Shown: positions 37,419 through 47,090 of the stretch, piece after piece
Layout of the letters: each line of letters opens with the position of its first letter
Position numbering within the stretch: the stretch's first letter is position 1
Source: Pedobacter schmidteae
GTDB lineage: Bacteria > Bacteroidota > Bacteroidia > Sphingobacteriales > Sphingobacteriaceae
NCBI RefSeq assembly: GCF_900564155.1
Contig: NZ_LS999839.1
Location: 1,857,097-1,921,096, forward strand
Direction of reading: 5' to 3'
DNA length: 64,000 nt
Position numbers and translations under genes: made by a program
Notes under the pieces: generated by a model
Databases searched by the model: none
What the model was told of the DNA's origin: nothing
Seen by the model: only the letters and a program-made list of their open reading frames with translations

Positions 37419-39073
37419 TTAGCCAACCTGCTTCCGACGTAAAAATCAGATGCTATTTTAAAAGACTTGTTGTTGATGGAGGAATCGATGCTACCTTGCT
37501 TCCATTGTGCAGAAGGATAGATCAAGCTGAAACTGCCCGGTTTGAGGCTTACTTTTACAGGCATGTCAAAGTCTTTTACATCGGCAACCCATCTGTATTT
37601 TAGTTGGCCTTTACTGATCTGGTATTCAAGTACCGGAATACGGGTATGGCGAAGATACTGATCAAAAACCTTGTCCAGTTTCAATCCACTTTGGCTGATG
37701 ATGTAGTCTTCCACTTGCCGGGTGGTTACGGTTTTGTGGTAAAAAGTTTTGTTTAATCCCCGCAATATGCCCCTGAATTTTTCGTCATCGCCTATCAATT
37801 GCCGGATGGTATGGACCATATTGGCACCTTTGTAATACATATCGCCCGACCCTTCCTGGTTTACATCATAGCTACCGATAATAGGGATGTCGTTTTTAAT
37901 GTTGGCCCTTATGCCCACTACATAGGCCGTTGAAGCGGCCTTGCCATATTTGCTTTCGGTAAACAGGGCCTCCGAATAATTGGTGAAACTTTCGTGTACC
38001 CACATATCGGCTATGTCTTTGGTGGTAATGTTGTTGCCAAACCACTCGTGTCCGCTTTCGTGTATGGTAATGAAATCAAATTTCAGGCCCCAGCCCGAAC
38101 CGGATAAGTCGTTACCACGATAGCCCATTTTAAAATCATTGCCATAGGCTACGGCGCTTTGATGCTCCATGCCCAGGTGTGGTGCCTGCACCAGTTTATA
38201 GCCGTCTTCATAAAAAGGGTAGGGGCCAAACCAGTGTTCAAAAGATTTGAGCATGGGTTTTACATCCGCATCCCAGTGTGGGCGGGCAAGGGTACTGTCG
38301 GTCTTCAAAGCCCAATAATCCAAAGTCAGGTTGCCTTTTTCACCCGCATAAACATCTGTCCAGTGTGCATATTTGCCAATGTATAAGGTCACATTATAAT
38401 TGTTGATCGGATTGTCCACAAACCAGTTGTATTGCCTGTAGCCCTCAGGTTGCTCTACTATACTTCTGAGCCGGCCATTGGAAACATCCTGCAGGTCTTT
38501 TGGTACGGTAATGCTGATCATCATACTGTCCACTTCATCGCTTTGGTGGTCTTTATTGGGCCACCAGCTGCTGGCGCCAAAGCCCTGGCAGGCTACCGAC
38601 ACCCATGGGTTGCCGGCTTTGTCCTTTGTGAAAATAAATCCCCCGTCCCAGGGCGGGTTTCGGGCAATAACGGGATTGCCCGCATAAAACACTGTAAAAC
38701 TTTCTTTGGCGCCTTTTTTTATTTCCTGTGGAAAGCTGACAAATACGGCATTAAACTCACGTGTGAATGGAAGTTCGGCCCCTTTGTACATCACTTTCTC
38801 TACTTTAAGATTGCTAAACAGGTCGAACTGCAGCTTGCTGAAGTTTTGGGTAGCGGTAAACTTAAAGGAATTGCTTCCGCTGATGAATTTATTTTGAACA
38901 TCAACTTTCACGTCCAGGTGGTAATAATTGATGTCGTAGCAGCTGCGGAGCGGTGTTAATGCACCACGCAGACTATCGGCCCGCGAAAACCTCTTTTTCC
39001 CTTGCAAAAGCTGGGCTTTTACGCTAGCCGTAGCCGTCAGCAAAATCAGCAAACTATACAGAAAAGTTCTCAT
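37415..39073 (-). CDS. M1-family zinc metallopeptidase, exported
   Basis: A 552-residue aminopeptidase-like gluzincin with a signal peptide (1-20, ending SVKAQ). The zinc site H338-E-x-x-H342 with E361 after 18 residues is complete, and GMEHQSAVAYGN supplies the GxMEN-like block in altered form. The usual C-terminal ERAP1-like domain of long M1 enzymes is missing, as in other short Bacteroidota members. Its ATG overlaps the upstream hydrolase stop as TAATG, so the two are translationally coupled and probably work together on peptides in the periplasm. Confidence 0.88.
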   Translation of the reverse strand: MRTFLYSLLILLTATASVKAQLLQGKKRFSRADSLRGALTPLRSCYDINYYHLDVKVDVQNKFISGSNSFKFTATQNFSKLQFDLFSNLKVEKVMYKGAELPFTREFNAVFVSFPQEIKKGAKESFTVFYAGNPVIARNPPWDGGFIFTKDKAGNPWVSVACQGFGASSWWPNKDHQSDEVDSMMISITVPKDLQDVSNGRLRSIVEQPEGYRQYNWFVDNPINNYNVTLYIGKYAHWTDVYAGEKGNLTLDYWALKTDSTLARPHWDADVKPMLKSFEHWFGPYPFYEDGYKLVQAPHLGMEHQSAVAYGNDFKMGYRGNDLSGSGWGLKFDFITIHESGHEWFGNNITTKDIADMWVHESFTNYSEALFTESKYGKAASTAYVVGIRANIKNDIPIIGSYDVNQEGSGDMYYKGANMVHTIRQLIGDDEKFRGILRGLNKTFYHKTVTTRQVEDYIISQSGLKLDKVFDQYLRHTRIPVLEYQISKGQLKYRWVADVKDFDMPVKVSLKPGSFSLIYPSAQWKQGSIDSSINNKSFKIASDFYVGSRLAN

Positions 39074-40950
39074 TATGGTTTTAATACAGTTAAGGTAAGT
39101 GCCGAGGCATTGTTTACATCATGGAATATGCGATGTGTAGCTTTTTGAAAATCGGAAGGGTCAGCCTGGTAGATGTCCATAAATTTCTGCGGATTCCTGT
39201 CGGCCAGCGGAAACCAGGAGTTTTGCACCTGCACCATAATGCGGTGCCCCTTTTTAAAGGTATGCGCTACATCGGGCAGGGCGTAATTCACTTTTGTAAC
39301 CATCCCAGGTACAAAGGGTTCAGGTTTTTCAAAGCTGTTGCGGTATTTGCCCCGCATGATTTCGCCACGTACCAGCATCTGGTAACCACCCATAATGATA
39401 TTGCCCGGGTTAGAATTGGGTGCAGGGCTATCTTCGGGATAAACGTCTATCAGTTTCACCACATAATCGGCATCGGTGCCGGTAGTAGAAACCGCCAGGT
39501 TGGCCAGTACGGGGCCGGCCAGGGTAAGGTCTTCTGTCAAAATATCGGTCTGGTATACTTTCACATCAGGCCTGCGGGCGGCAAAACGCTGATCGTCGAT
39601 CATGTATTCGCGGGTTCTTCTGGCTTGTACGCCGGCCTGATAAGGAACCGGACTGTTGGGGTCGCTCACGTACTCATCCCAGCTATCGGTACGGCCAACT
39701 TTATCAAAGCCCAGCTTGCCATTTGGCTGCAGGTATAAAGTTCTGCTTTCCGTTTCCTGCGGAGGCCATGCGCTAAATTTTTTCCATTCATTGCTGCCCG
39801 TTACAAAAATGTTGGCTTCAGCAGGGTTAAAAGTTCCTTCGTCCTTTAGGTGATATTTGAAAAAAGGAAGCTCAAAATTCTCCTGGTAGTAGGTGCTGGT
39901 AGGCTGCCCAAACTGGATGTCACCAAAGCTGCTACCGTCGCCACGTACCCAGCCGCCATGGTACCATGGACCGGCCACAAGGATATTGCTGGCACCCGGG
40001 TTTTGCTTTTCAATGGATTTGTACGTGGCAAAAGTACCGTAAGCATCTTCGGCATCGAAGAAACCACCAACTACCATTACAGCCGGTTTGATTTGTTTAA
40101 AATGTTGTTGTATACTTCTGGCGCGCCAAAATGTATCCAGATTGGGATGGGCGAAAAGATCGTTCCAGAATTTATTGTTGTTGCCCACATACTTTTCCTT
40201 CAAATTTTTAACAGAGCCGGCCTCCAGGTAAAAGCGGTAGTTATCGGCAATAGGAAACTTAAACCCTTTAGGGCCTTTATCAGGCGTTATTGGCTTTGGC
40301 CGTGGTACGCCAAAAGTGCTCATAAAACTGAATACATCGCCCAAAAATAGCGCTCCGTTATGGTGAAAGTCGTCGCCTATAAACCAATCGGTAACCGGCG
40401 CCTGGGGCGAAACGGCTTTTAGTGCTGGGTGTGCACCAGGCAACGCCGTGCTTGCATAAAAACCCGGGTAGGAAATACCATACATCCCTACTTTTCCATT
40501 GTTGGGCTTAATGTTTTTAATCAGCCAGTCGATGGTATCATAAGTATCCGAGCTTTCGTCAATATCTTTTTTGCTCTTTTTATGTGCTACATGTGGCCGG
40601 ATGTCCTCAAAATCGCCTTCACTCATCCACTTGCCCCTTACATCCTGGTATACAAAAATAAAACCTTCACGCATCTCTGCAGGAAAGTTGCCCAGGCTGG
40701 TTTTGTAGTTCCCTTCGCCATATGGCGAAACGGTATAAGGCGTGCGATTGAGCAGGAAAGGGTACTTTTTATCTTTATCCTTAGGGATGTAAATGGCTGT
40801 AAAAAGTTTGATACCATCCCGCATCGGGATTTGCCTTTCTATTTTGGTATAATTTTGCCTTACATAAGCCGAGTCGGTTTGTTGTGCAAATAGATTGGAA
40901 GTGCCGCAAAGCAGCAACAGGGCAAACCACAAAGATTTAAAAGGGTGCAT
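39073..40950 (-). CDS. CocE/NonD-family hydrolase (X-Pro dipeptidyl-peptidase S15 type), exported
   Basis: A 625-residue alpha/beta hydrolase with a signal peptide (1-22, ending NLFAQ). The nucleophile elbow is GMYGISYPGFYAS; RTPYTVSPYGEG and QDVRGKWMSEG lie N-terminal, and the C-terminal part is the XPD-type beta-sandwich (LPDVAHTFKKGHRIMVQV). Family members cleave X-Pro dipeptides, acyl esters or beta-lactam side chains, so the substrate cannot be fixed from sequence. Coupled to the M1 peptidase gene by a TAATG overlap, which favours a peptidase role. Confidence 0.87.
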   Translation of the reverse strand: MHPFKSLWFALLLLCGTSNLFAQQTDSAYVRQNYTKIERQIPMRDGIKLFTAIYIPKDKDKKYPFLLNRTPYTVSPYGEGNYKTSLGNFPAEMREGFIFVYQDVRGKWMSEGDFEDIRPHVAHKKSKKDIDESSDTYDTIDWLIKNIKPNNGKVGMYGISYPGFYASTALPGAHPALKAVSPQAPVTDWFIGDDFHHNGALFLGDVFSFMSTFGVPRPKPITPDKGPKGFKFPIADNYRFYLEAGSVKNLKEKYVGNNNKFWNDLFAHPNLDTFWRARSIQQHFKQIKPAVMVVGGFFDAEDAYGTFATYKSIEKQNPGASNILVAGPWYHGGWVRGDGSSFGDIQFGQPTSTYYQENFELPFFKYHLKDEGTFNPAEANIFVTGSNEWKKFSAWPPQETESRTLYLQPNGKLGFDKVGRTDSWDEYVSDPNSPVPYQAGVQARRTREYMIDDQRFAARRPDVKVYQTDILTEDLTLAGPVLANLAVSTTGTDADYVVKLIDVYPEDSPAPNSNPGNIIMGGYQMLVRGEIMRGKYRNSFEKPEPFVPGMVTKVNYALPDVAHTFKKGHRIMVQVQNSWFPLADRNPQKFMDIYQADPSDFQKATHRIFHDVNNASALTLTVLKP

Positions 40951-41093
40951 AGAAAAATGTTTTTTTGTGGTTTAAATATATGGAATTGCTTATTGAATAA
41001 GGATTTGATGGGCTAAAAAATGACTAAAGAAATAGGAGTTAAGACTAATATTCGCTTTAGGTTTATTAACTTTACGCAAAAAAAATCCTTAAT

Positions 41094-42497
41094 ATGCAAT
41101 ACGATGTAGTTGTAATTGGCTCGGGCCCGGGCGGTTATGTTGGAGCAATCAGATGCGCCCAATTAGGCTTAAAAACGGCAGTTATAGAAAAATATAAAAC
41201 TTTTGGCGGTACCTGTTTAAATGTAGGTTGCATCCCTTCAAAAGCCTTGTTAGACTCTTCAGAACACTTTCATAATGCCGCGCATACTTTTCAAACGCAT
41301 GGCATCAACTTAAAAGATTTAAAAGTTGACATGGCGCAAATGATTGCGCGTAAAAATGATGTAGTAGCTCAAAATACAGCAGGCATACAATACCTGTTTA
41401 AAAAGAACAAAATCGATTCATTTGAGGGTGTGGGTTCTTTTGTAGATAAAAACACCATTAAAATTACTAAGGACGGCAAGTCGGAAACGATTACTGCCAA
41501 AAATGTAATCATTGCTTCGGGATCGAAACCGACTGCATTGCCTTTTTTACCAATTGATAAAAAACGCATCATCACCTCTACCGAAGCCTTGAACATTACC
41601 GAAGTGCCAAAACAAATGATTGTAATTGGCGGTGGGGTAATTGGTTTGGAGCTGGGATCGGTATATGCCCGTTTGGGTACCAAAGTGTCGGTAATTGAAT
41701 TTATGCCTTCTATTATCGGTACCATGGATGCAGGCCTGGGTAAAGAACTGCAACGTGTATTGAAAAAATCGTTGGGTATGGAGTTCTTTATGGGACATAA
41801 AGTTACCGGAGCAACAACCAAAGGTAAAAAAGTAACGGTTACAGCTACCAACGCCAAAGGTGAAGCGGTAAGCTTTGAAGCGGACTACTGCATTGTAGCC
41901 GTTGGACGTACCGCTTATACAGAAGGATTGGGCCTGGAAAACATTGGCATCAAAACTGAAGAAAGAGGAAATAAAATTCCTGTAAATGATCATCTGGAGA
42001 CTACCGTTCCGGGTGTATACGCCATTGGTGATGTAATTAAGGGCGCAATGCTTGCCCATAAAGCAGAAGATGAAGGCGTGTATGTAGCCGAAAGAATTGC
42101 CGGACAAAAACCGCATATCAATTATAACCTGATTCCGGGTGTAGTGTATACCTGGCCTGAGGTGGCTTCGGTAGGCTATACCGAAGAGCAGCTGAAGGAA
42201 AAAGGATTGGCCTATAAAGCCGGTTCGTTCCCGTTTAAAGCAAGCGGACGGGCCAAAGCAAGCATGGATACCGATGGTTTTGTAAAAGTATTGGCCGATG
42301 CCAGTACTGATGAAATTTTAGGTGTACACATGATTGGCCCACGTGCTGCCGATATGATTGCTGAAGCCGTGGTAGCTATGGAGTTCCGTGCATCAGCAGA
42401 GGATATTGCCAGAATTTGCCATGCGCATCCAACTTATACAGAAGCCATGAAAGAGGCAGCTATGGCGGCTACCGAAAACAGGGCAATTCATATTTAA
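41094..42497 (+). CDS. lpdA: Dihydrolipoyl dehydrogenase (E3)
   Basis: A 467-residue FAD disulfide oxidoreductase: FAD site VIGSGPGGYVGA, redox pair C41/C46 in GGTCLNVGCIPSKAL, NAD site VIGGGVIGLELGS, second FAD block GVYAIGDV, and the C-terminal HAHPTYTEAMKEA with the catalytic His. It reoxidises the lipoyl groups of 2-oxoglutarate and other dehydrogenase complexes. It lies 4.5 kb from sucAB rather than in that operon. Confidence 0.95.
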   Translation: MQYDVVVIGSGPGGYVGAIRCAQLGLKTAVIEKYKTFGGTCLNVGCIPSKALLDSSEHFHNAAHTFQTHGINLKDLKVDMAQMIARKNDVVAQNTAGIQYLFKKNKIDSFEGVGSFVDKNTIKITKDGKSETITAKNVIIASGSKPTALPFLPIDKKRIITSTEALNITEVPKQMIVIGGGVIGLELGSVYARLGTKVSVIEFMPSIIGTMDAGLGKELQRVLKKSLGMEFFMGHKVTGATTKGKKVTVTATNAKGEAVSFEADYCIVAVGRTAYTEGLGLENIGIKTEERGNKIPVNDHLETTVPGVYAIGDVIKGAMLAHKAEDEGVYVAERIAGQKPHINYNLIPGVVYTWPEVASVGYTEEQLKEKGLAYKAGSFPFKASGRAKASMDTDGFVKVLADASTDEILGVHMIGPRAADMIAEAVVAMEFRASAEDIARICHAHPTYTEAMKEAAMAATENRAIHI

Positions 42498-42690
42498 TCA
42501 GAATTTTTTGAGGCTGGCTGCGTGTTGTACTGCATACGCGCAGCCGGTTCGTCTCTGGCTCGGCTTTGGTTCGTCTCGGCTTCGGGAAAATCCAATTGCA
42601 AGATGTAGAAAAGCAAAGCTGTAGAGATATCATTTTTAACAGCACAAACCACTGCGAAAACGACCTCAAAATACCTGAAATTAAAGCATA
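42498..42690. other. Intergenic stretch with repeat-like GC-rich structure
   Basis: Between lpdA and the shared terminator. It holds an inverted repeat GGCTGCG...CGCAGCC (42516-42545, 16-nt loop) followed by a 10-bp direct repeat GGTTCGTCTC at 42546-42555 and 42568-42577. It is more GC-rich than its surroundings. No convincing gene. Confidence 0.5.
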
Positions 42691-42726
42691 AAAAAGGGTT
42701 GTATCAAATGATACAACCCTTTTTTT
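42691..42726. terminator. Bidirectional terminator between lpdA and the efflux operon
   Basis: 12-bp perfect stem (AGGGTTGTATCA with TGATACAACCCT), with an A-run on one side and a T-run on the other, serving both convergent units. Confidence 0.87.
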
Positions 42727-42729
42727 ACC

Positions 42730-42755
42730 AGGTTTTCAACCTTGGTTGAAAACCT
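42730..42755. other. Second stem-loop at the 3' end of the efflux operon
   Basis: AGGTTTTCAAC-CTTG-GTTGAAAACCT, 11-bp perfect stem and 4-nt loop, 12 bp past the end of the RND gene. Probably protects the 3' end or assists termination. Confidence 0.6.
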
Positions 42756-42767
42756 CAGTTTTAAAAC

Positions 42768-45700
42768 TTAGTGACCATGATCAAGGTCATATTCTAAAAC
42801 GTCTTTATGATCGTATGGTTCTTCCAGCAATTCATCAATTGTTTTACCTTTTTTGTTGAAGCCTAGTTTTTCCAATATGATATCGAAAATCAGGTAAACC
42901 ACCGGTACAACAATCAGGGTTAAGAATAGCGAACTGGTTAATCCGCCCACAATAACCCATGCCAAACCATTTTTCCACTCGGCACCTGCTCCACTTGCCA
43001 GGGCAATAGGAAGCATACCAAAAATCATGGCGATGGTGGTCATCAGGATCGGACGCAAACGCGCGTGGTTGGCCAAAATTAATGCTTCTCTGGTCGAGCG
43101 GCCTTCTGCTTTCATGTGGTTGGTAAAATCGACCAGAATAATCGCATTCTTAGCTACCAGACCCATCAACATGATGAAACCTAAAATGGTAAAGATACCG
43201 ATAGAGTTGTTGGTTAATGCCAGTGCCAGGAAAGCCCCGATTAAGGCCAGTGGCAGCGAGAACATCACCACAAAAGGATACACAAAACTATCATACAAGG
43301 CCACCATAATCAGATAAACCAGGATAATAGAAGCCATCAGGGCGATACCTAAAGTACCAAAACCTTCGGCCTGGTTTTCCTGATCGCCACCCCAGGTATA
43401 ACTCACCCCTATAGGTGCTTTCAGCTCACCGGTTTCTTGCATTTTTTCCAATCTCTTTTGAAAATCGGCAACTACTGTACCTGTTGGCCTACCAATAGAT
43501 TGTGCTTTAACAGATACTGAAGTTGATTTATTTAAACGCTCCAGCTGACTTGGTCCTGAACCTTCGGTAATAGTGGCAAACTGCGACAGCTTAATCTGTG
43601 CGCCCTTATCATTTACAAAAATCAGGTTACGTACATCATCCACATTTTTTCTGTTGAAATTCTGGTACTGGATATTGATGTCGTACTCGTACTCACCTTT
43701 TCTGTATTTACCATCGGTGTTACCGGCAAAAGCGGTTTGCATGGTGGCACCCACAGTTTGCAGGGTTAAACCAACAGCCGACATTTTATCACGGTCAACC
43801 TGAACATTGATCTCTGGTGTTCCTTTTTCTACAGACAATTTGATCTCGGTAGCACCCGGAACTTTTGCCAGTACTTTTTGTGCACCTTCGGCATATTTTA
43901 AAGCGCTATCCAGGTCGGAACCCATAACAATTAACTGTATAGGCGCATTTTCGGCAATACCCAAAATACTGATCGGTACGGTCTTCACTTTTGCTCCTAC
44001 CAGCTCTTTGGAAAGGGCACGGCTCATTTTGGTAGCAAAAATATCCGACGATACACCTTCACGTTCTTTGCGGTCCACCAGTTTTACGTTGATTTCCGAT
44101 TTGTATGCAGTAGCCTGAGTTCCTCCGAAATCGCCACTGGCCTGACCCACTGTGGTAATCAATTGGGTAATTTCGGGTTGCTTATTTAGAAATGCTTCCG
44201 CACGTTGTGTGTAAAAGTTGGTCTGCTCTAAAGGCGCATCTTTCGGTAACTCAATCTGAATTAAGAACTCTCCTTTGTCAGATTTAGGGAAAAACTCCGA
44301 TCCGATAAAACCGGCAACAGCCAGCCATACAGAGGCAATAAACAATATCACTACTGCAAGAACGGTACGTCTTTTATGGCTCAAACACCAGTTCAGGATA
44401 TCGGTTACCCATAAAGTAAACCTTCTCAATTGTTTTTCGAACCAAAGGATAAAGCGGCCAAACATGTTTTTGCCTTCAATACGCTCTAGCTTACCGTATC
44501 TGGAGAACAATAAAGGTACAATGGTAAACGAGGCCAGCAAGGATAGCATGGTTGCAATAATTACCACCACACAGAACTGGCGAAGGATATTGGATACCAA
44601 ACCGGTACTTACCGCAATAGGGAAGAACACCACCACAATTACGAGGGTAATAGATACAACGGTAAAACCAATTTCCCTTGTCGCATCAGAAGCTGCCCTT
44701 ACTTTGTTTTTACCCATCTCCATGTGGCGCTGGATATTTTCCAATACCACAATCGCATCATCCACCAGGATACCTACCACAAGCGATAGCCCCAGTAAAG
44801 ACATCAGGTTTAACGTAAAGCCGAATAAACTGATACCAATAAAGGTTGCAATTAATGAGGCCGGGATGGATACCATTACAATTAATGCGTTTCTTAAGCT
44901 GTGCAGGAAGAAAAGCATCACAAAGGCCACCAATACAACGGCAAGCATTAAATCGTGGATAACGGCATCTGCTGATTCTAAAGTAAAGATAGAGCTGTCG
45001 TTAACGATTTTAATATCCAGGTTATTGGCAGCATATTCTGTTTTAAGTTTTTCGATGATTTTATGTACACCTTTACTTACTTCTACTGCGTTGGCATCAC
45101 TTTGTTTGATGATTTGGATGGCAATTGCACCTTTTCTGTCGATACGGGCAATTTTTTCCGTTTCTTTCTGAGAATCCTGTACATCGGCAACATCACGTAA
45201 ACGGATTTGAGCGCCTGTTTTGGAAGTTGTTAAAACCAGGTTTCTCAATTCATCCAGGTTTCTGTATTTACCGGATAAACGAATTAAAACGTCCTGATTT
45301 TCTGTTTTAACACTTCCGGTAGGGAAGTCTAAGTTAGACGTTAAGATCATTTGTTGTACCTGAGGTACCGCAAGCCCATATCCCTGTAATTTGTCGGCAT
45401 CCAGAGAAACCTGAATTTCCCTTTCAGAACCACCAATAAGGTTGACCTGGGCAATACCATTAACCCTGGAAATTACCGGGGCAATACGCTGATCGATGAG
45501 ATCGTAAAAGCTCACATCGTCCATTTTTGCCGAAGCAGACATGGTAATTACCGGTAAATCATCCAATGAGAACTTACTTAATGAAGGTGTTTTCACATCT
45601 TCGGGCAGGTCGGAAAGGATGGCATTTACCTTACGCTGCGCATCATTTAACGAAATGTCGATATTGGCCGCATCGGTTAGGGTAATGGTTACAGTGGATA

Positions 45701-45962
45701 AACTCTCAAATGAAACTGCGTTTATTTTTTTGATGTTTTCCATGGAGGATACCGCATCCTCAATTTTCTTGGTTACGGTATTTTCTACCTCGGCAGGTGA
45801 AGCGCCGGGATAGATGGTTGAAATAGATACTACGTTGTTGGAGAATTTTGGTAATAACTCATAGCCCAACGAAAAGTAACTCAATAGCCCTAGTAAGGTA
45901 AGTGCAGTAAAGACTACAATTACCAGGGAGGGCCGTTTTATAGAAATATCAGTTATCTTCAT
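42768..45962 (-). CDS. RND multidrug efflux transporter, inner-membrane pump (HAE1 type)
   Basis: A 1064-residue AcrB/MexB-like pump: N-terminal TM1 (MKITDISIKRPSLVIVVFTAL), two large periplasmic loops, and the proton-relay pair DD in LVVGILVDDAIVVLENI. The order of twelve hydrophobic segments is as expected. The C-terminus is rich in acidic residues and ends DLDHGH. Third enzyme of the tetR-tolC-mfp-rnd unit. The sequence resembles Bacteroidota drug pumps; actual substrates are unknown. Confidence 0.92.
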   Translation of the reverse strand: MKITDISIKRPSLVIVVFTALTLLGLLSYFSLGYELLPKFSNNVVSISTIYPGASPAEVENTVTKKIEDAVSSMENIKKINAVSFESLSTVTITLTDAANIDISLNDAQRKVNAILSDLPEDVKTPSLSKFSLDDLPVITMSASAKMDDVSFYDLIDQRIAPVISRVNGIAQVNLIGGSEREIQVSLDADKLQGYGLAVPQVQQMILTSNLDFPTGSVKTENQDVLIRLSGKYRNLDELRNLVLTTSKTGAQIRLRDVADVQDSQKETEKIARIDRKGAIAIQIIKQSDANAVEVSKGVHKIIEKLKTEYAANNLDIKIVNDSSIFTLESADAVIHDLMLAVVLVAFVMLFFLHSLRNALIVMVSIPASLIATFIGISLFGFTLNLMSLLGLSLVVGILVDDAIVVLENIQRHMEMGKNKVRAASDATREIGFTVVSITLVIVVVFFPIAVSTGLVSNILRQFCVVVIIATMLSLLASFTIVPLLFSRYGKLERIEGKNMFGRFILWFEKQLRRFTLWVTDILNWCLSHKRRTVLAVVILFIASVWLAVAGFIGSEFFPKSDKGEFLIQIELPKDAPLEQTNFYTQRAEAFLNKQPEITQLITTVGQASGDFGGTQATAYKSEINVKLVDRKEREGVSSDIFATKMSRALSKELVGAKVKTVPISILGIAENAPIQLIVMGSDLDSALKYAEGAQKVLAKVPGATEIKLSVEKGTPEINVQVDRDKMSAVGLTLQTVGATMQTAFAGNTDGKYRKGEYEYDINIQYQNFNRKNVDDVRNLIFVNDKGAQIKLSQFATITEGSGPSQLERLNKSTSVSVKAQSIGRPTGTVVADFQKRLEKMQETGELKAPIGVSYTWGGDQENQAEGFGTLGIALMASIILVYLIMVALYDSFVYPFVVMFSLPLALIGAFLALALTNNSIGIFTILGFIMLMGLVAKNAIILVDFTNHMKAEGRSTREALILANHARLRPILMTTIAMIFGMLPIALASGAGAEWKNGLAWVIVGGLTSSLFLTLIVVPVVYLIFDIILEKLGFNKKGKTIDELLEEPYDHKDVLEYDLDHGH

Positions 45963-46022
45963 TTTCTTTGTTTTTGCGTGTTGCGATCGTTGTCCCGCAA
46001 CTTATTTACTGCCTGCAATGTT

Positions 46023-47090
46023 TTATTTTACGATACTAACCTCAGTACCATCAGCCAGGTTGATCTGTCCGCTTGTAATTACAGTTTCTCCTTCTTTTAA
46101 TCCTTCCAGAATCTCAACTGCATCACCCAAAATACGGCCCGAAATTACCTTGCGTACTTTAGAAGTGTTGCTGGCCTGGTCTAAAACAAATACCTGGTTG
46201 CTGCTTACACTACCCACAAAAGAGGTACGTGGAACCAAAATTCCAGGTGCTTGTTTAGGGAAGTTGAACACTGCTGTACCATACATGCCGGCTCTAAGTT
46301 CGTTTTTAACATTGTTGTCTACTTCAATCTCAATAGGGAAGTTTAAGCTGGCATCTGCTTTAGGTGCAATAAATGTTACCCGTCCGCTAAATGTTTCTGT
46401 TGGGAAAACAGAAGATCTAATCGTTAGCTTGTCGCCCAGTTTAAGGTTAGCTACCTGCGATTCGTTCACATTTACTTTTAACTTCAATTTAGAAACATCA
46501 ACAATTTCAAATAGTTTAGTTCCCTGAGTGTTTAAAAATGCACCAACTTCAATGTATCTTTTGTTGATGATACCGCTAATCGGTGATTTGATATTGGCAT
46601 CATTTGATTTTCTTTGTGAAGCCTGCAGGCGTAATTTTGCATTTTGAGTGGCCAGTTTGGCTTGATCCAGTTGTTGCTGGGTTACGCCACCGGTTTTAAA
46701 TGAGCTGGCATATCTGGCTTCATCTTTCAAAGCATTTTGATAGGTCGCTGCTGCAGTTTCTGTATCTGTATTGATGATTTCGGCATCAATACGTGCTAAA
46801 ACCTGTCCTTTAGATACGCGATCGCCTTCATCAACCAGGATTTTGCTTACCCTACCTGCATATTCAGATAAAAATTCTAATTCCTGTTTAGGGGCAAAGG
46901 TACCATTGGCACTGAAATCAAGATCTACTACTTTTTTCTCTACTGTGGCCACCCGAACAGCTACAGCACCCCCGCCTTTTGCAATAAAGGCAGTTTTGGC
47001 CTCGTTCTTCTTTTTGTTATTGCTCAGTACCAGGGCTATTCCTCCCAGGGCAAGTATGATTACCAAGACTGTAATTATTCCTCTTTTCAT
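46023..47090 (-). CDS. RND efflux periplasmic adaptor (membrane fusion protein)
   Basis: A 355-residue HlyD-type adaptor with an N-terminal membrane anchor (ITVLVIILALGGIALVL), a lipoyl-like domain (EYAGRVSKILVDEGDRVSKG), a coiled-coil hairpin (about 110-160, KDEARYASSF and QQQLDQAKLATQNAK), and beta-barrel and membrane-proximal domains. It joins the pump to the outer-membrane channel. Its start overlaps the TolC gene stop as TAATG. The gap to the RND gene is 60 bp. Confidence 0.9.
   Translation of the reverse strand: MKRGIITVLVIILALGGIALVLSNNKKKNEAKTAFIAKGGGAVAVRVATVEKKVVDLDFSANGTFAPKQELEFLSEYAGRVSKILVDEGDRVSKGQVLARIDAEIINTDTETAAATYQNALKDEARYASSFKTGGVTQQQLDQAKLATQNAKLRLQASQRKSNDANIKSPISGIINKRYIEVGAFLNTQGTKLFEIVDVSKLKLKVNVNESQVANLKLGDKLTIRSSVFPTETFSGRVTFIAPKADASLNFPIEIEVDNNVKNELRAGMYGTAVFNFPKQAPGILVPRTSFVGSVSSNQVFVLDQASNTSKVRKVISGRILGDAVEILEGLKEGETVITSGQINLADGTEVSIVK

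Noticed and set aside
42498-42767. tRNA or small RNA gene in the lpdA/efflux gap
   Set aside because: I could not find a cloverleaf; the hairpins present are explained as terminators, and the remaining repeats are not RNA-specific.
44275-45171. A 298-codon plus-strand frame inside the RND pump gene
   Set aside because: Antisense shadow of a well-supported pump gene; composition (Thr, Ile, Ser) fits a mirror frame and no family is recognisable.
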